From Gammaproteobacteria bacterium (lineage in GTDB: Bacteria > Pseudomonadota > Gammaproteobacteria > JABHGC01): a DNA stretch of 64,000 nucleotides. The stretch covers positions 1-64,000 of the forward strand of contig JALWTS010000028.1 of assembly GCA_027077805.1 (NCBI GenBank), read 5' to 3'. Position numbers and translations under genes: made by a program. Shown here piece by piece: positions 1 through 10,267 of this stretch (position 1 is the first letter of the stretch; every line of letters starts with the position of its first letter). The notes beneath the pieces were generated by a model. That model was not told the DNA's origin. It searched no databases and worked only from the letters and a program-made list of their open reading frames with translations.

Positions 1-2
1 AG

Positions 3-527
3 TTAAAACATAAATATTCGGTGCTTTCGGAATTTAAACCATTGGCAATTGGCATTCGAGAGCAATTAATTGAGAATAATCAAGAATTGACTCGACGTAA
101 AATCCACCGAGCTTTGGCTGTCATTGTTGGGCATCCGCAATATTTGAAAAATTTATCCGTGGGGGAGAAACGTTACAATTTAGATGGTTCGGAAGCCGAT
201 GAGGTGAGTAGCGAACATCAAGAGTATGCAAAAAATCGTTTGAAACAGTTAAGCAAAAAACGTAAACAGACTAAAGCCAAAGCTCAAGCTAAATCTAAAA
301 CTGACACAAAATCCAATGCACAACGCAAAAACGACAAGTTTAGTCATAATGAATCAAAAACTCGACAGCCTAAAGTCGTACCAAAGATTTTTAACAAATC
401 AAGACGAGCAACATTCGATCAAGAACAAATTCAAGAGATGAAACAGTCTGAGACGACGAAACCTGTAGTAACCGTGAAAAAAAGACGTAAACTCAGTTTG
501 ACGAAAGAAACCGAAAGTCATAATTGA
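3..527 (+). CDS. proQ: ProQ/FinO-domain RNA chaperone, 5' end outside window
   Basis: The reading frame is open to the left edge of the window, so the N-terminus is probably missing; the GTG at 21 is only the first possible start inside the window. The first ~75 residues match the ProQ/FINO RNA-binding fold: a 'KPLAIGIREQL' segment corresponds to the 'RPLKIGI' region of E. coli ProQ, followed by the helix with 'RRKIHRALAVIVGHPQYL' and a 'RYNLDGSEADEVSSEHQEYA' segment. The remaining ~90 residues are a Lys/Arg/Gln-rich, low-complexity tail, as expected for a basic RNA-binding extension. ProQ-type proteins bind structured mRNAs and small RNAs. The 3' end overlaps the convergent lspA gene by 10 bp. 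The family call is firm; whether it is a true ProQ orthologue or another FinO-domain protein cannot be decided from this part. Confidence 0.8.
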   Translation, partial: LKHKYSVLSEFKPLAIGIREQLIENNQELTRRKIHRALAVIVGHPQYLKNLSVGEKRYNLDGSEADEVSSEHQEYAKNRLKQLSKKRKQTKAKAQAKSKTDTKSNAQRKNDKFSHNESKTRQPKVVPKIFNKSRRATFDQEQIQEMKQSETTKPVVTVKKRRKLSLTKETESHN

Positions 528-1000
528 TTTGGGAATGAATTGGTTTTAAATTCTAACCATGCGTTTAGTAACATGACTCCCACACCAAGAGTAATCGCAC
601 TATCGGCAATATTAAAGGTTGGCCAATACCATTTTTCATAGTGTAGTTGAATAAAGTCTATCACATGGCCATAGTAAAGCCTGTCAATAAGATTGCCTAA
701 TGCACCACCTAAGATACAAGCAAAGGCAAGAGCCGTAAGTTTTTCTTTATTAGGTAATTTGTATAGCCAATAAATGAGTAGCACACTAATGGCTAACGCT
801 AAACCACTTAAAAACCAACGTTGCCAACCTGATTGTTCACTGAAAATACTAAAAGCAGCACCTTTGTTATACATTAAGGTAATATTAAAAAAACGGGTGA
901 TCTCTATGGGTTGGTGTAGAATTAAATTCGTTTCTGCCCACCATTTCGTGCCTTGATCAATGGCGATAATAATGACAGATAACCCTATCCAATATAACAT
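518..1000 (-). CDS. lspA: Lipoprotein signal peptidase (signal peptidase II)
   Basis: LspA is the inner-membrane aspartyl protease that removes the signal peptide of prolipoproteins after diacylglyceryl transfer. The protein shows the N-terminal 'IDQGTKWW' motif, four hydrophobic segments, and the two catalytic-aspartate blocks 'NLIDRLYYGHVIDF' and 'FNIADSAITLG'. I place the start at the ATG at 1000 (160 residues), which gives the usual short N-terminus before the first membrane helix; a GTG at 1036 would add 12 residues and lies inside the hairpin at 1035-1066. The gene normally follows ileS; here a kinase-like gene (1084-3483) lies between them. It overlaps the 3' end of the convergent proQ-like gene. 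Confidence 0.95.
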   Translation of the reverse strand: MLYWIGLSVIIIAIDQGTKWWAETNLILHQPIEITRFFNITLMYNKGAAFSIFSEQSGWQRWFLSGLALAISVLLIYWLYKLPNKEKLTALAFACILGGALGNLIDRLYYGHVIDFIQLHYEKWYWPTFNIADSAITLGVGVMLLNAWLEFKTNSFPNQL

Positions 1001-1034
1001 AGTGGTAACTATTATTCCAGTGAATAAAACACTC

Positions 1035-1066
1035 ACGCTTTTTCGCTAAATAAAGCGAAAAAGCGT
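1035..1066 (-). terminator. Perfect 13-bp hairpin between kinase-like gene and lspA
   Basis: Two perfectly complementary 13-base arms (1035-1047 and 1054-1066) flank a 6-base loop. It lies just after the stop of the kinase-like gene and before the preferred lspA start. There is no uridine tract on either side, so it may be a weak terminator or an intercistronic RNA-processing hairpin rather than a classic intrinsic terminator. Confidence 0.55.
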
Positions 1067-1083
1067 CAATAACATTATTTTAT

Positions 1084-3483
1084 TTATTTCGCATCATTAC
1101 TTAAAGTATCGGCAAACTCTTGTAAAATAGCTGCTACTTCTTTACGAGAACCCCAGCCTTTTACGACGCTTAAGAAATCTGTTCCATATTGATTGCTCAA
1201 ATCCTTTAAGCGTTCACGCATAATATCCAATTTGGTATTTAAGTTAAATTCATTGGATTTACTGCTTTCTAATTGTGCCTTCAAATCATTAATTTGTGTT
1301 TGCAAGTCATTGATTTGATTTTGCTTATCAGTAAGTTCATTATTTAACTCAGTAATTTGTGTTTGTTTGGCTTCTAATTCATCGGCTGAAGATTGTTTTA
1401 ATGCCTCTAATTGACGTTTTTGATTGGCAATATCATTTTCAAGGTTTTGCTTATCTTGTTGTAGATTCGCTTTATCTTCTTGTAGATCGGCTTTGTCTTT
1501 TTCTAACTCTGCTTTTTTCGCTTCTAATGCTTCAACTTTCGCCGTTAAATCAGTTTTTTCTTGGCTTAATGCCTGATGTTGTTGCTGTAGTTGTTGTTGT
1601 TCTGTGGTTAAATTTGCTAGATTTTCAGTTAATTGGGCAATTTCAGTTTGTTGTTGTTGATTAGTGGTTTCCAAATCTTCAATTTGTAACTGAGCTTTTG
1701 CCATATTTCTGAAAATCACCGAACGATCAGAATCAGGACCGACTACATTTTTATAATGATCTAATTGATCTGTGAGTTGTTTTAACTGCTCGTCCATAGA
1801 ATCCGTGGTTTTGTAGGCAAGATAACGTTGGGCAAGTTCGGTAAAGTCTTTTAATAATTTAATCGTTGCTAAAGAACTATCATCCGCATGATTCACACAA
1901 TAATAACCTAAAGAAGGTTCTCCACGAATCACACAACGTAAAATAATGGTGAACAAATCCCGTAAATCCAATTCTTTAAAAACATCAGCCATTTGTTTAA
2001 GTTCAATATCTTCACTGATTTGATCTGATGTCCGTCCATCAACCTCCATGCTTTTACAACGTTCCGCAAAACTTCGTAAGGCACCTGGTTCTAATTTGCT
2101 ACCTGCAATGGTTTCCGTAATGACCATCCCAATGGCAAAAATATCGGCAGGAATACCCAATTGATAATTCGCATATAAAATATCATCAAATTCCCATTGG
2201 TCTTGACTACCATCACCAATAAATGCTTCTTTGGAAACTTTTTGTAAGGTATAGTTTTTGTGATCCAATTGATAAATATCATCCGAACTGATGATGACTT
2301 TTTCTTCTTGAGTTTGTTCGACCACAAATCCCCAAGTTGAGTTGTATAGTATATCGCCTTGGGTAAACATTTGCCCTAGACGCCGACCACGACTCATCCC
2401 TTCAGTTGCTGTACCACCACGACCTTGTTCGGGTAGTGTCAATTGACCTAGTAATTCATCTTCTTCTGATAGTGCTTCAAATTCCCATAAAGGTTCTAAT
2501 ATGAGTTGATTGTCTCGATAGCTAATTTTATAACGCTCAAATGGCATTCTTTCAGCCATTGAAACCATTTCTTTTGGGGCATAAGGCAAACGATTATTCG
2601 CATCCCGAATAGGAAGCCCAACGGTAACACGTTGCAAGCCTTTCATATCTGATTTCACTACTCGACCTAAGTCAATCAAGCGAGTTTGTAGTTCATAAAG
2701 ATAACGAGAGGAAATGCCTTCACGACGCAATTCTTGGGCTAATTTCTTATCTTTATGCATAGATAATTTAAACATAATGTTATCAGGGCAAAGATCACCA
2801 TGAGTAATACCCATATTATGAATTTGTTTTAAGGCTTTAATCAGTTCTAGTAACAATTCTAATCTTTCTTCGGTGGTTAAATTCGGTTGTTGTACTAATA
2901 AGCGGGTTAAAGTGGTTTGGTATTTTTTAGCAATTAAAAAACGTTGACCGTTTAATACTTGGGCTTGTTGCATTTGAGTGCTGACGGTTTCTCTTAAGGC
3001 CGTCCGTCGTTGGTATAATTGATTGGTCCACTCAGTATCGGTTAAATCATTGATAGCACGATGGTCAATATGTTGATTTAAAGCCGTTAATGCTTGTTGA
3101 GCTTGATCGCTTAATTCATCGGCTTTTATAAATGACAGTTGATACGCTTTAATTCCAGGGGCGGTTTTCAATAACACTAAATCGTCATGGGATAATAAGC
3201 AATCATCCAAATATTCGAGTAGAAAGGGATCATTGGCTAAGGCTTTAGATTTCTCTACTTCTCGATCAAAAAAGCGTTCTTTGGATTCGAGTTCAGATAA
3301 GGTTGAACCTCGATGGAGTTGCACAAACTTAATGGCGATACCAACACCTGATTTAACATCAATACTATCTAAAACAATAGCATTAGCACCAACCCCTAAA
3401 CGAGGAATCGTTAGGTTATCTGCTTCAATTTGAAATTGATAGCGTTCAGTAGGGATAATAAGAGAATTTGTGGTTGTCATCAT
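1084..3483 (-). CDS. Protein-kinase-like protein with long C-terminal coiled coil
   Basis: The 799-residue protein begins with a eukaryotic-type kinase fold. A glycine-rich loop 'LGVGANAIV' (~residue 29) is followed by the 'AIKFV' lysine (~52). A catalytic loop 'THGDLCPDNIMF' (~226-237) and a metal-binding-like 'IDLGR' (~270) come next. The loop deviates from HRDLKPxN: Arg is Gly and the catalytic-loop Lys is Cys, and DFG is DLG, so activity is uncertain. A large insert and an 'LPYAPKEM' segment follow. Residues ~560-760 form an uninterrupted Gln/Glu/Lys/Leu heptad-rich coiled coil ('LEAKKAELEKDKADLQ'). No signal peptide or membrane segment is seen, so it is probably cytoplasmic. It sits between ileS and lspA, genes that are usually adjacent. 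Substrate and role are unknown; it could be a regulatory kinase, a pseudokinase scaffold, or an APH-like enzyme. Confidence 0.7.
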   Translation of the reverse strand: MMTTTNSLIIPTERYQFQIEADNLTIPRLGVGANAIVLDSIDVKSGVGIAIKFVQLHRGSTLSELESKERFFDREVEKSKALANDPFLLEYLDDCLLSHDDLVLLKTAPGIKAYQLSFIKADELSDQAQQALTALNQHIDHRAINDLTDTEWTNQLYQRRTALRETVSTQMQQAQVLNGQRFLIAKKYQTTLTRLLVQQPNLTTEERLELLLELIKALKQIHNMGITHGDLCPDNIMFKLSMHKDKKLAQELRREGISSRYLYELQTRLIDLGRVVKSDMKGLQRVTVGLPIRDANNRLPYAPKEMVSMAERMPFERYKISYRDNQLILEPLWEFEALSEEDELLGQLTLPEQGRGGTATEGMSRGRRLGQMFTQGDILYNSTWGFVVEQTQEEKVIISSDDIYQLDHKNYTLQKVSKEAFIGDGSQDQWEFDDILYANYQLGIPADIFAIGMVITETIAGSKLEPGALRSFAERCKSMEVDGRTSDQISEDIELKQMADVFKELDLRDLFTIILRCVIRGEPSLGYYCVNHADDSSLATIKLLKDFTELAQRYLAYKTTDSMDEQLKQLTDQLDHYKNVVGPDSDRSVIFRNMAKAQLQIEDLETTNQQQQTEIAQLTENLANLTTEQQQLQQQHQALSQEKTDLTAKVEALEAKKAELEKDKADLQEDKANLQQDKQNLENDIANQKRQLEALKQSSADELEAKQTQITELNNELTDKQNQINDLQTQINDLKAQLESSKSNEFNLNTKLDIMRERLKDLSNQYGTDFLSVVKGWGSRKEVAAILQEFADTLSNDAK

Positions 3484-3534
3484 TCGTCATCCTTTGGTTA
3501 AAAAAAACTGTTACTGCAAAACTCGTATAGTTGT

Positions 3535-6342
3535 TTACTCACTAAATTCAACATCACTGATATTATCAACACAGCGTTGACAAAGTTCAGGATGATTTGC
3601 GAGTTGTCCCACTTCTTGGCGATGATGCCAACAGCGAGTACATTTATTATAGCAAGTTGCTTTGACATTTAAGTTTAAATCAGAGCGTTGTGTATTAATA
3701 ATGGTTTCAGGTTGTTCAGATTTAGGGTAAAGTGTGGCATAAGAGGTGATTAATACAAAGCGTAAATCCTCGCCTAAGTGTTGTAATTGTTGATAAAGTT
3801 CAGGGTCGCAATATAATTCAACTTCTGCCGCAAGTGAGGAACCGATCTCTCCTTGTTTTCTTAATTGTTCTAAAGCAATGCTTACTTCACTGCGTACCGA
3901 TAAAACCGTTTGCCAAAATTCGGAATTCATGGTTTGATCCTCGGCTAATGCTTGCAGTTGATCATACCAAGTCGTAAAGAAAATTGAGGCAGGTTTGTCT
4001 TTGGTTTCAGGTAGATGTTGCCAGATTTCTTCTGCGGTAAAACTTAAGATTGGGGCAATCCAACGGGGGAGTGCTTGAATAATATGCCACATTGCCGTTT
4101 GGCAAGAACGTCTCGCTTGACTGCGTTTGGGTAGGGTATAAAGGGTATCTTTGATAATATCTAAATAAAATCCGCCCATTTCTACCGAGCAAAAATGATG
4201 AATTTTTTGATAGACTAGATGAAACTCATAGTTTTGATAGGCTTGTTGGACTTGTTGTTGCAACTGCCATGCAAAACCAACTGCCCAACGATCTAAGGGC
4301 AATAATTGCTCTAAAGCTAATAAATCTTGCTGTGGCTCAAATTCATGTAAATTTCCTAATAAAAATCTGGCCGTATTACGGATTCTACGATAAGCATCGC
4401 TTAAATGTTTCATAGTATCATTAGACACTTTAATTTCTTTTTGGTAATCCGTTGATGCGATCCATAAACGTAAAATATCGGCGCCTAAGCGATGGGTGAT
4501 TTTTTGGGGTGCCACTGTATTACGTTTGCTTTTTGACATTTTTTCGCCCTTTTCATCCACCGTAAACCCGTGGGTTAATACCGTTTTATAAGGACTTTGA
4601 TGATTAATTGCTACCCCTGTTAATAATGAAGATTGAAACCAACCACGATATTGATCCGAGCCTTCTAAATATAAATCCGCAGGATATTCATCTGCCTTTA
4701 AGACACAGGCATGCGTAACGCCTGAATCAAACCAAACATCCAAAGTATCCGTAATTTTTTGGTAATCTTGGGCTTGTTCACCTAAGATTTCTTGCGGGTC
4801 TAATTCAAACCACGCATCAATCCCTTGTTGTTCAATTTTTTGTGCTACCTGTTCAATAATATCCATACTATTAGGATGAATGTTGCCCGTTTCTTTATGC
4901 ACAAATAAAACAATCGGGGTTCCCCAATGGCGTTGTCGAGAAATACACCAATCAGGACGGTTATTAATCATATTATGAATACGACTTTCACCCCAATCAG
5001 GCACCCAGTGTACGGATTTAATCGCTTCTAACGCTTGATCTTGTAATTTGTTTTTCGTCATGCTGATAAACCATTGTGGCGTGGCTCGAAAAATAATCGG
5101 GGTTTTGTGCCGCCAACAGTGCGGATAACTGTGTTGAATATTGCTATGATGAACTAATTTGCCTTGTCGTTGTAATTGTTCAATCACTTTAGGATTGGCT
5201 TCAAAGACATCTAATCCTGCAAATAAGGGAGTTGATTCCACAAAACGCCCTCTGCCATCCACAGGATTAGAAACTTCAAGTTGATACGCTTGTCCCACCA
5301 CATAATCGTCTAAACCATGACCAGGAGCCGTATGCACAGCACCTGTGCCTGCGTCTAAGGTAACATGCTGACCTAAGATAATTGGTACTTGTCGCTCATA
5401 AAGCGGATGTTGTAATAGCAAGCCTTCTAGGCTTTGACCTTGAATTTCAGCCACAATTTGATAGTCAGTAACTTCATAGCGTTGCATCGTCGTTGCTAAT
5501 AAATCTTGGGCAATCACCAAGATTTCTTGCCCTAAGCCTAAATCGACTTGCACCAAAGCATAAATAAACTCAGGATGTAAGGCAACGGCTTGGTTTGCAG
5601 GCAAGGTCCAAGGCGTGGTCGTCCAAATCACGATAGACATCGGTAAATTTATGGGTATCTTGGCATTAATTGGTTGCCATGCTTGATGATCAATGGCAGA
5701 AAAACGTACATCAATGGCAGGGGAGGTTTTATCTTGGTATTCCACTTCCGCTTCCGCTAAAGCAGATTGGCAATGATTACACCAATGCACCGGTTTTGCC
5801 CCTTGATGCAAATGACCTTGTTTAATAATTTTACCTAAACTACGCACAATATTCGCTTCAAAAGCAAAATTCATGGTGAGATACGGATTATCCCAATCCC
5901 CTAATACCCCTAAGCGTTGAAAATCGGCTTTTTGTTTATCGACTTGGGTTTTAGCATAGTTACGACAAGCCTGACGAAACTCGTATGCTGAAATTTTTTG
6001 CCCAACTTTGCCTTTTTTCTTTTCCACTTGCAGTTCAATCGGCAAACCATGACAATCCCAACCTGGAACATAAGGGGCATCACAACCATCCAAGCTACGA
6101 CTTTTAATAATCATATCTTTTAAAATTTTATTGACGGCATGACCAATATGAATATCGCCATTGGCATAAGGGGGGCCATCATGCAAAATAAATTTAGGCT
6201 GACCTTGACGTAATTGACGTAATTGGCGGTAAACCGCTTGATCTTGCCAGGCTTGAACTTGTTTTGGCTCTCTCTGTGCTAAATTTGCCTTCATTGGAAA
6301 TTTTGTTTGTGGCAAATTTAAGGTTTGTTTGTAATCGCTCAC
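3535..6342 (-). CDS. ileS: Isoleucyl-tRNA synthetase
   Basis: This class I aminoacyl-tRNA synthetase charges tRNA-Ile. At 935 residues it has the usual length for the bacterial zinc-containing form. The HIGH signature is seen in '[15 protein letters not shown]' (~58-72), the KMSKS loop in '[12 protein letters not shown]' (~600), the CP1 editing-domain motif in '[13 protein letters not shown]' (~241-253), and the C-terminal zinc-binding Cys pairs in 'CTRCW' and 'CQRC'. The gene belongs to the conserved murJ-ribF-ileS-lspA neighbourhood, although a HAD phosphatase on the opposite strand separates it from ribF here and a kinase-like gene follows it. The start codon at 6342 gives the standard N-terminus '[17 protein letters not shown]'. 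Confidence 0.98.
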   Translation of the reverse strand: MSDYKQTLNLPQTKFPMKANLAQREPKQVQAWQDQAVYRQLRQLRQGQPKFILHDGPPYANGDIHIGHAVNKILKDMIIKSRSLDGCDAPYVPGWDCHGLPIELQVEKKKGKVGQKISAYEFRQACRNYAKTQVDKQKADFQRLGVLGDWDNPYLTMNFAFEANIVRSLGKIIKQGHLHQGAKPVHWCNHCQSALAEAEVEYQDKTSPAIDVRFSAIDHQAWQPINAKIPINLPMSIVIWTTTPWTLPANQAVALHPEFIYALVQVDLGLGQEILVIAQDLLATTMQRYEVTDYQIVAEIQGQSLEGLLLQHPLYERQVPIILGQHVTLDAGTGAVHTAPGHGLDDYVVGQAYQLEVSNPVDGRGRFVESTPLFAGLDVFEANPKVIEQLQRQGKLVHHSNIQHSYPHCWRHKTPIIFRATPQWFISMTKNKLQDQALEAIKSVHWVPDWGESRIHNMINNRPDWCISRQRHWGTPIVLFVHKETGNIHPNSMDIIEQVAQKIEQQGIDAWFELDPQEILGEQAQDYQKITDTLDVWFDSGVTHACVLKADEYPADLYLEGSDQYRGWFQSSLLTGVAINHQSPYKTVLTHGFTVDEKGEKMSKSKRNTVAPQKITHRLGADILRLWIASTDYQKEIKVSNDTMKHLSDAYRRIRNTARFLLGNLHEFEPQQDLLALEQLLPLDRWAVGFAWQLQQQVQQAYQNYEFHLVYQKIHHFCSVEMGGFYLDIIKDTLYTLPKRSQARRSCQTAMWHIIQALPRWIAPILSFTAEEIWQHLPETKDKPASIFFTTWYDQLQALAEDQTMNSEFWQTVLSVRSEVSIALEQLRKQGEIGSSLAAEVELYCDPELYQQLQHLGEDLRFVLITSYATLYPKSEQPETIINTQRSDLNLNVKATCYNKCTRCWHHRQEVGQLANHPELCQRCVDNISDVEFSE

Positions 6343-6552
6343 TGTTATCGCTCTTTAATGCTTTTTGTCGTTTAGGATTTGATTTTAAACTTAAATCTAA
6401 ATTTAAATTTAAAGTCGTAAACTTTACTTGTTTTAGGGGAATGTGACAAGTTTTTTTGTTAGTGGTTTTGTGGTAAGGTTGGATTTTAAGTTTGACAATG
6501 CGAATCAATTCCGCTTTGATAAGTCTATTTTTAAAGTGAATAACTGATCAAT

Positions 6553-7362
6553 ATGAAAATTCTTGCCACTGATCTCGACCGAACCTTATTGCCCAATGGT
6601 CGTTGGCCCGCCGATGAAGGTGCCATTGCAATGTTTAATGAACTGACTGAAAAGCATGATGTGTTAGTTGTTTATGTCACAGGGCGAAGTTTAGCCTTAG
6701 TTGAACAGGCAATTCGGGAGTATGCTATCCGTTACCCACATGTATTAATCAGTGATGTCGGCACTTCCATTAGAAAATATACGGCCAATGCTTGGCAAGT
6801 TTATAGTGGTTGGGACGAACATATCAAACGCACTAGCCCTAAATGGAATGCTGAAGCGGTGCGTCAAGCCGTGTCCGATATTAATGGCATGGTTGAACAA
6901 GAGCACATTCATTGTGGCCCTTTTAAACAAAGTTATTTTGTCGAACATAATCATCATAAAGCCCTATTAAAAACAGTTGCGGAGCGAGTGAAAGGGCATT
7001 ATGACGAAGCCATTATCTATAGCTATGACTCGCAATCTGGGCGAGGATTGCTAGATTTTTTACCACAAAGTGCCACTAAACAAACGGCACTAGAATATCT
7101 TGCCCAACAATATCATGTGAGTTATGATGACGTGGTTTTTTGTGGTGATAGTGGGAATGATATTCAAGCATTAACGGCGGGTTTTTGTGGGGTAATGGTG
7201 CGTAATGCGGATGAACAATTGCTTGCTAATGTGAAAATAGCCTTACAGCAAAACCCTAATCTTAGAATTTATCATGCTAAGGGGGACGGTAAGCTTAGTG
7301 GCTATTATACCAGTGGGGTGATTGAGGGGGCGTGTTATTATGGGGGCCTATTGTCTGATTAG
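6553..7362 (+). CDS. HAD-IIB phosphatase, sucrose-phosphate-phosphatase-like
   Basis: This 269-residue cytoplasmic HAD hydrolase has motif I 'DLDRTLLP' (nucleophile and acid/base Asp), motif II 'VTGRS', a conserved Lys region 'SATKQTALEYL' and motif IV 'CGDSGNDIQAL'. The C2-type cap and the 'SDVGTSI' segment match the sucrose-6-phosphate phosphatase (S6PP) group. That group includes sucrose-, glucosylglycerol- and mannosylglycerate-phosphate phosphatases, so a compatible-solute or sugar-phosphate substrate is likely but not settled. No partner synthase is adjacent. The stop overlaps the end of the convergent ribF gene by 4 bp. It is transcribed divergently from ileS across ~210 bp of AT-rich sequence in which I see no further gene. 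Confidence 0.8.
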   Translation: MKILATDLDRTLLPNGRWPADEGAIAMFNELTEKHDVLVVYVTGRSLALVEQAIREYAIRYPHVLISDVGTSIRKYTANAWQVYSGWDEHIKRTSPKWNAEAVRQAVSDINGMVEQEHIHCGPFKQSYFVEHNHHKALLKTVAERVKGHYDEAIIYSYDSQSGRGLLDFLPQSATKQTALEYLAQQYHVSYDDVVFCGDSGNDIQALTAGFCGVMVRNADEQLLANVKIALQQNPNLRIYHAKGDGKLSGYYTSGVIEGACYYGGLLSD

Positions 7363-8318
7363 TGCGGGTGGCGTGCCCTTATCTCTAGCGAATTAATATA
7401 CTCCCTAGCCACCACTACATCCCACTCAATCGCCTGTTTTAGTAATTCCAAAGACTCAAATTTTGCTTCATCCCGAATTTTAGTTAAAATATCAACTTGC
7501 AAATATTGCCCGTAAAGCTCTTGATCGTAATCAAATAGATATATTTCTAAAACAAATTGCTTATTTCCTGTAACGGTTGGGTTATTGCCAATGTTGGCAA
7601 CGCCGTAAATTGGGGTGGGGTTTAGGTTGGTGATTTGGGTGATAAATATGCCGTGTAAGGGCGATTGGTGGCGGAATAAGGGGATGTTGACCGTTGGGTA
7701 GCCAAGTTTGCGTCCAAGTTGTCGGCCATAACTGACTTTGCCACTGATGCGATAGTGATGTCCTAGTAGTTGTTTGGCTCGGGCTAAATCGCCTTGGCTG
7801 AGCAGTTGGCGAACTCTGGTACTGCTGACACGTTGTTGCTTGATTTCATACGTGGGTAAGTTTTCAACACTAAAACCAAATTGTTGACCTTGTTGTTGTA
7901 ATAACTCAAAATTGCCCGTACGCCCTTTGCCAAAACGAAAATCATCGCCAATTAGTAAATGCTTGATTTGTAGTTGTTTCACTAAAATTTGTTGAATAAA
8001 TTCTTCCGCAGTTAAATTGGCTAATCTTTGATTAAATTTTAATAAACATAAATAGTCAGCTTGCAGGCTTTGCAAGCGTTCAAATTTTTCTCGAAATCGG
8101 GTTAAACGAATTGGGGCTTGTTGGGGGCGGAAATATTCTTGGGGTTGGGGTTCAAAACAGATAATCACTGAGGGTAATTGTCGTTGTTGGGCATCGCTGA
8201 GTAATTTTTTAATAATAGCCTGATGCCCTAAATGTACGCCATCAAAATTACCAATGGTGGCAACACAAGGTTTCGTTGATAATGGGATAGTATGGTGGTT
8301 ATGACGAAGTAATTGCAT
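7359..8318 (-). CDS. ribF: Bifunctional riboflavin kinase / FAD synthetase
   Basis: RibF phosphorylates riboflavin to FMN and adenylates FMN to FAD. The N-terminal nucleotidyltransferase domain shows 'IGNFDGVHLGHQAII' (~22-36) and an 'SSTRVRQLLSQGD' segment (~165). The C-terminal riboflavin-kinase domain shows 'GRQLGRKLGYPTVNI' (~198-212) and the 'GVANIGNNPTV' motif. The length of 319 residues is normal. It lies between a SpoIIAA-like gene and ileS, consistent with the murJ-ribF-ileS-lspA order common in Gammaproteobacteria. The 3' end overlaps the convergent HAD gene. Confidence 0.96.
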   Translation of the reverse strand: MQLLRHNHHTIPLSTKPCVATIGNFDGVHLGHQAIIKKLLSDAQQRQLPSVIICFEPQPQEYFRPQQAPIRLTRFREKFERLQSLQADYLCLLKFNQRLANLTAEEFIQQILVKQLQIKHLLIGDDFRFGKGRTGNFELLQQQGQQFGFSVENLPTYEIKQQRVSSTRVRQLLSQGDLARAKQLLGHHYRISGKVSYGRQLGRKLGYPTVNIPLFRHQSPLHGIFITQITNLNPTPIYGVANIGNNPTVTGNKQFVLEIYLFDYDQELYGQYLQVDILTKIRDEAKFESLELLKQAIEWDVVVAREYINSLEIRARHPH

Positions 8319-8327
8319 GGCGTAGTT

Positions 8328-8696
8328 TTAAGTCATTTGAACCCATTGTCTGGCTTGTTCTAGTTGGTGAAATTCATAGTATTTTATTTGAGTAACTTTG
8401 ATATTGATAAATAGCCAAGCAAAACCCGTCAACCATTTTTTCCATTTTTTTTCACCGACAATGGCAATTTTAGTCAGTTTGTCTTTATTGTTTTTAGCAA
8501 AGGCAAAATCATCATAGACTTTTTTAATATCCCAGCCTTGAAGTTGGTCTAAAATCGCTAAAATATGAATTGTTCCATGTTGGGTAATTAAAGTTTCGAT
8601 TTGTGGAATCAGTTGGGCATAATCATCGGCATTGAGTTTTCCTGATGCTTTGATAGCAATATAGTTATCATGACTTTCTGCTAAAATTTCTATCAT
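8328..8696 (-). CDS. SpoIIAA-like STAS-fold protein
   Basis: A 122-residue soluble protein with the pattern of the SpoIIAA-like family (formerly DUF3478): an N-terminal strand-helix unit 'IAIKASGKLNADDYAQLIPQ', a central 'DQLQGWDIKKVYDDFAF' segment, and a 'KIAIVGEKKWKKWLTGFAWLF' stretch that is typical of the family. Members are small STAS-fold proteins often found singly; their biochemical role is not well defined. It lies between murJ and ribF on the same strand with short gaps (20 bp to murJ, 9 bp to ribF), so it is probably co-transcribed with them. No anti-sigma partner is visible nearby. Confidence 0.75.
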   Translation of the reverse strand: MIEILAESHDNYIAIKASGKLNADDYAQLIPQIETLITQHGTIHILAILDQLQGWDIKKVYDDFAFAKNNKDKLTKIAIVGEKKWKKWLTGFAWLFINIKVTQIKYYEFHQLEQARQWVQMT

Positions 8697-8716
8697 ATTA
8701 GGTTTCGTCCTTATCC

Positions 8717-10258
8717 TTAGAGGTATTTTTTTTGTAGAAAATCAGTGACTCGCATTCCCATTACATATAGACTCGCAAAATAGATGAAACCTGCCATGCC
8801 AATAATGGCCAGTAAGGTAGAAACTCGCTGTCCTGCACTCCAAGTCAACCACTCACTGCTATTAGGCGTAAGTAATATTACGGTGATTGCCATCATGGTG
8901 TTGGCGAGGAGTAATTGTAAACTAAAACGTTTCCAACTGGCACTAAACGCATAATATTGCTGTTGTAGTAAACCATATAATAATAAACTGGCATTAAGCC
9001 AAGCGGATAGGGCCGTGGCTAAGGCTAATCCTGCATGAGCCAGCGGATAAATCAATAATAAATTTAAGCCCATATTGGCAATCATGGCAATTATACCAAT
9101 TTTAACAGGGGTTTTAGTATCTTGGCGTGAATAATAGGCAGGGGCTAAGATTTTAATGCCAATAAATCCCATTAAACCAATGCTATAGGCTTGTAAGCTA
9201 TAGCTGGACATAATGACATCATAGGCTGTAAATTGATCATATTGAAATAAGGTAGCAATAATCGGTTGAGTGAGTAGTAATAAACCTATCATTGAAGGTA
9301 GGCTGATCAGTAATGCCAGTTGTAAACCCCAGTTTAAGGTGTGTTTAAATTGTTCAGGGTCTTGTTGGGCATGTTTGGCCGAAAGATGGGGTAGAATTAC
9401 GGTGGCTAAAGCGACCCCAAAAATGCCCAAAGGAAATTCGACTAATCTATCGGAATAATATAACCAAGAAATACTGCCCGATTCTAAAAATGAGGCCAAT
9501 AAGGTATCAATTAATAAATTAATTTGAGTGATAGATACCCCAAATAAGGCGGGTAACATTAATTTCCCCACTTGGCCGACACCTTGATGTTTAAAGTCGA
9601 TTTTAGGTTTGGGTAGTAAGCCAAGTTTAAATAAAAAGGGTAGTTGTAATGCCAACTGGCAAATGCCTGCTAAAAATACGCCCCAAGCCAATGCCATAAT
9701 TGGTTCTGCCATCAATGGGGCTAAGTAAATCGCCGTAGCAATTAAACAAACATTTAATAATACGGGCGTAATGGCTGGAATGGCAAATTGTTGATAGCTA
9801 TTGAGAATGGCTCCTGCAAATGCGGTCAATGAAATAAAAAATAAATAGGGAAAGGTGATGCGTAGCATTTCCATTGCTATCGTGTGCTGTTGCGTGGTAT
9901 CCGAAAAACCTGGGGCAAAAATGTAGATTAATAATGGTGCTACTAATACGCCAATTATTGTAACCATAAATAAAACCAAGCTACCCGAGCCAGCCATAGT
10001 ATCCACAAATGATTTTAATTGTTTGGGCTTATTATGTTTATAATCCGCTAATACGGGAATAAATGCTTGTGAAAAAGCACCTTCTGCAAATAAACGGCGT
10101 AAAAAATTCGGGATTTTAAAGGCAACAAAAAAAGCATCCGTATTGATATCTGCCCCAAATAAGCGAGCAAAAACCATATCACGAGCAAAGCCCAGTATCC
10201 GTGAAATAAACGTCATGGTACTGACAATGGCAGAGGATTTTAATAAGTGTCGGCTCAT
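8717..10258 (-). CDS. murJ: Lipid II flippase MurJ
   Basis: MurJ flips the peptidoglycan precursor lipid II across the inner membrane. The 513-residue protein is a polytopic MOP-superfamily membrane protein with about 14 hydrophobic segments. The N-terminal 'STMTFISRILGFARDMVFARLFG' region contains the family's conserved arginines, followed by 'DAFFVAFKIPNFLRRLFAEG', the most conserved block of MviN/MurJ proteins. Length and start (ATG at 10258) are typical. It is the first gene of a minus-strand run with the SpoIIAA-like gene, ribF and ileS, and a small exported protein gene lies just upstream (9-bp gap). Confidence 0.97.
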   Translation of the reverse strand: MSRHLLKSSAIVSTMTFISRILGFARDMVFARLFGADINTDAFFVAFKIPNFLRRLFAEGAFSQAFIPVLADYKHNKPKQLKSFVDTMAGSGSLVLFMVTIIGVLVAPLLIYIFAPGFSDTTQQHTIAMEMLRITFPYLFFISLTAFAGAILNSYQQFAIPAITPVLLNVCLIATAIYLAPLMAEPIMALAWGVFLAGICQLALQLPFLFKLGLLPKPKIDFKHQGVGQVGKLMLPALFGVSITQINLLIDTLLASFLESGSISWLYYSDRLVEFPLGIFGVALATVILPHLSAKHAQQDPEQFKHTLNWGLQLALLISLPSMIGLLLLTQPIIATLFQYDQFTAYDVIMSSYSLQAYSIGLMGFIGIKILAPAYYSRQDTKTPVKIGIIAMIANMGLNLLLIYPLAHAGLALATALSAWLNASLLLYGLLQQQYYAFSASWKRFSLQLLLANTMMAITVILLTPNSSEWLTWSAGQRVSTLLAIIGMAGFIYFASLYVMGMRVTDFLQKKYL

Positions 10259-10267
10259 TGTGGATAT

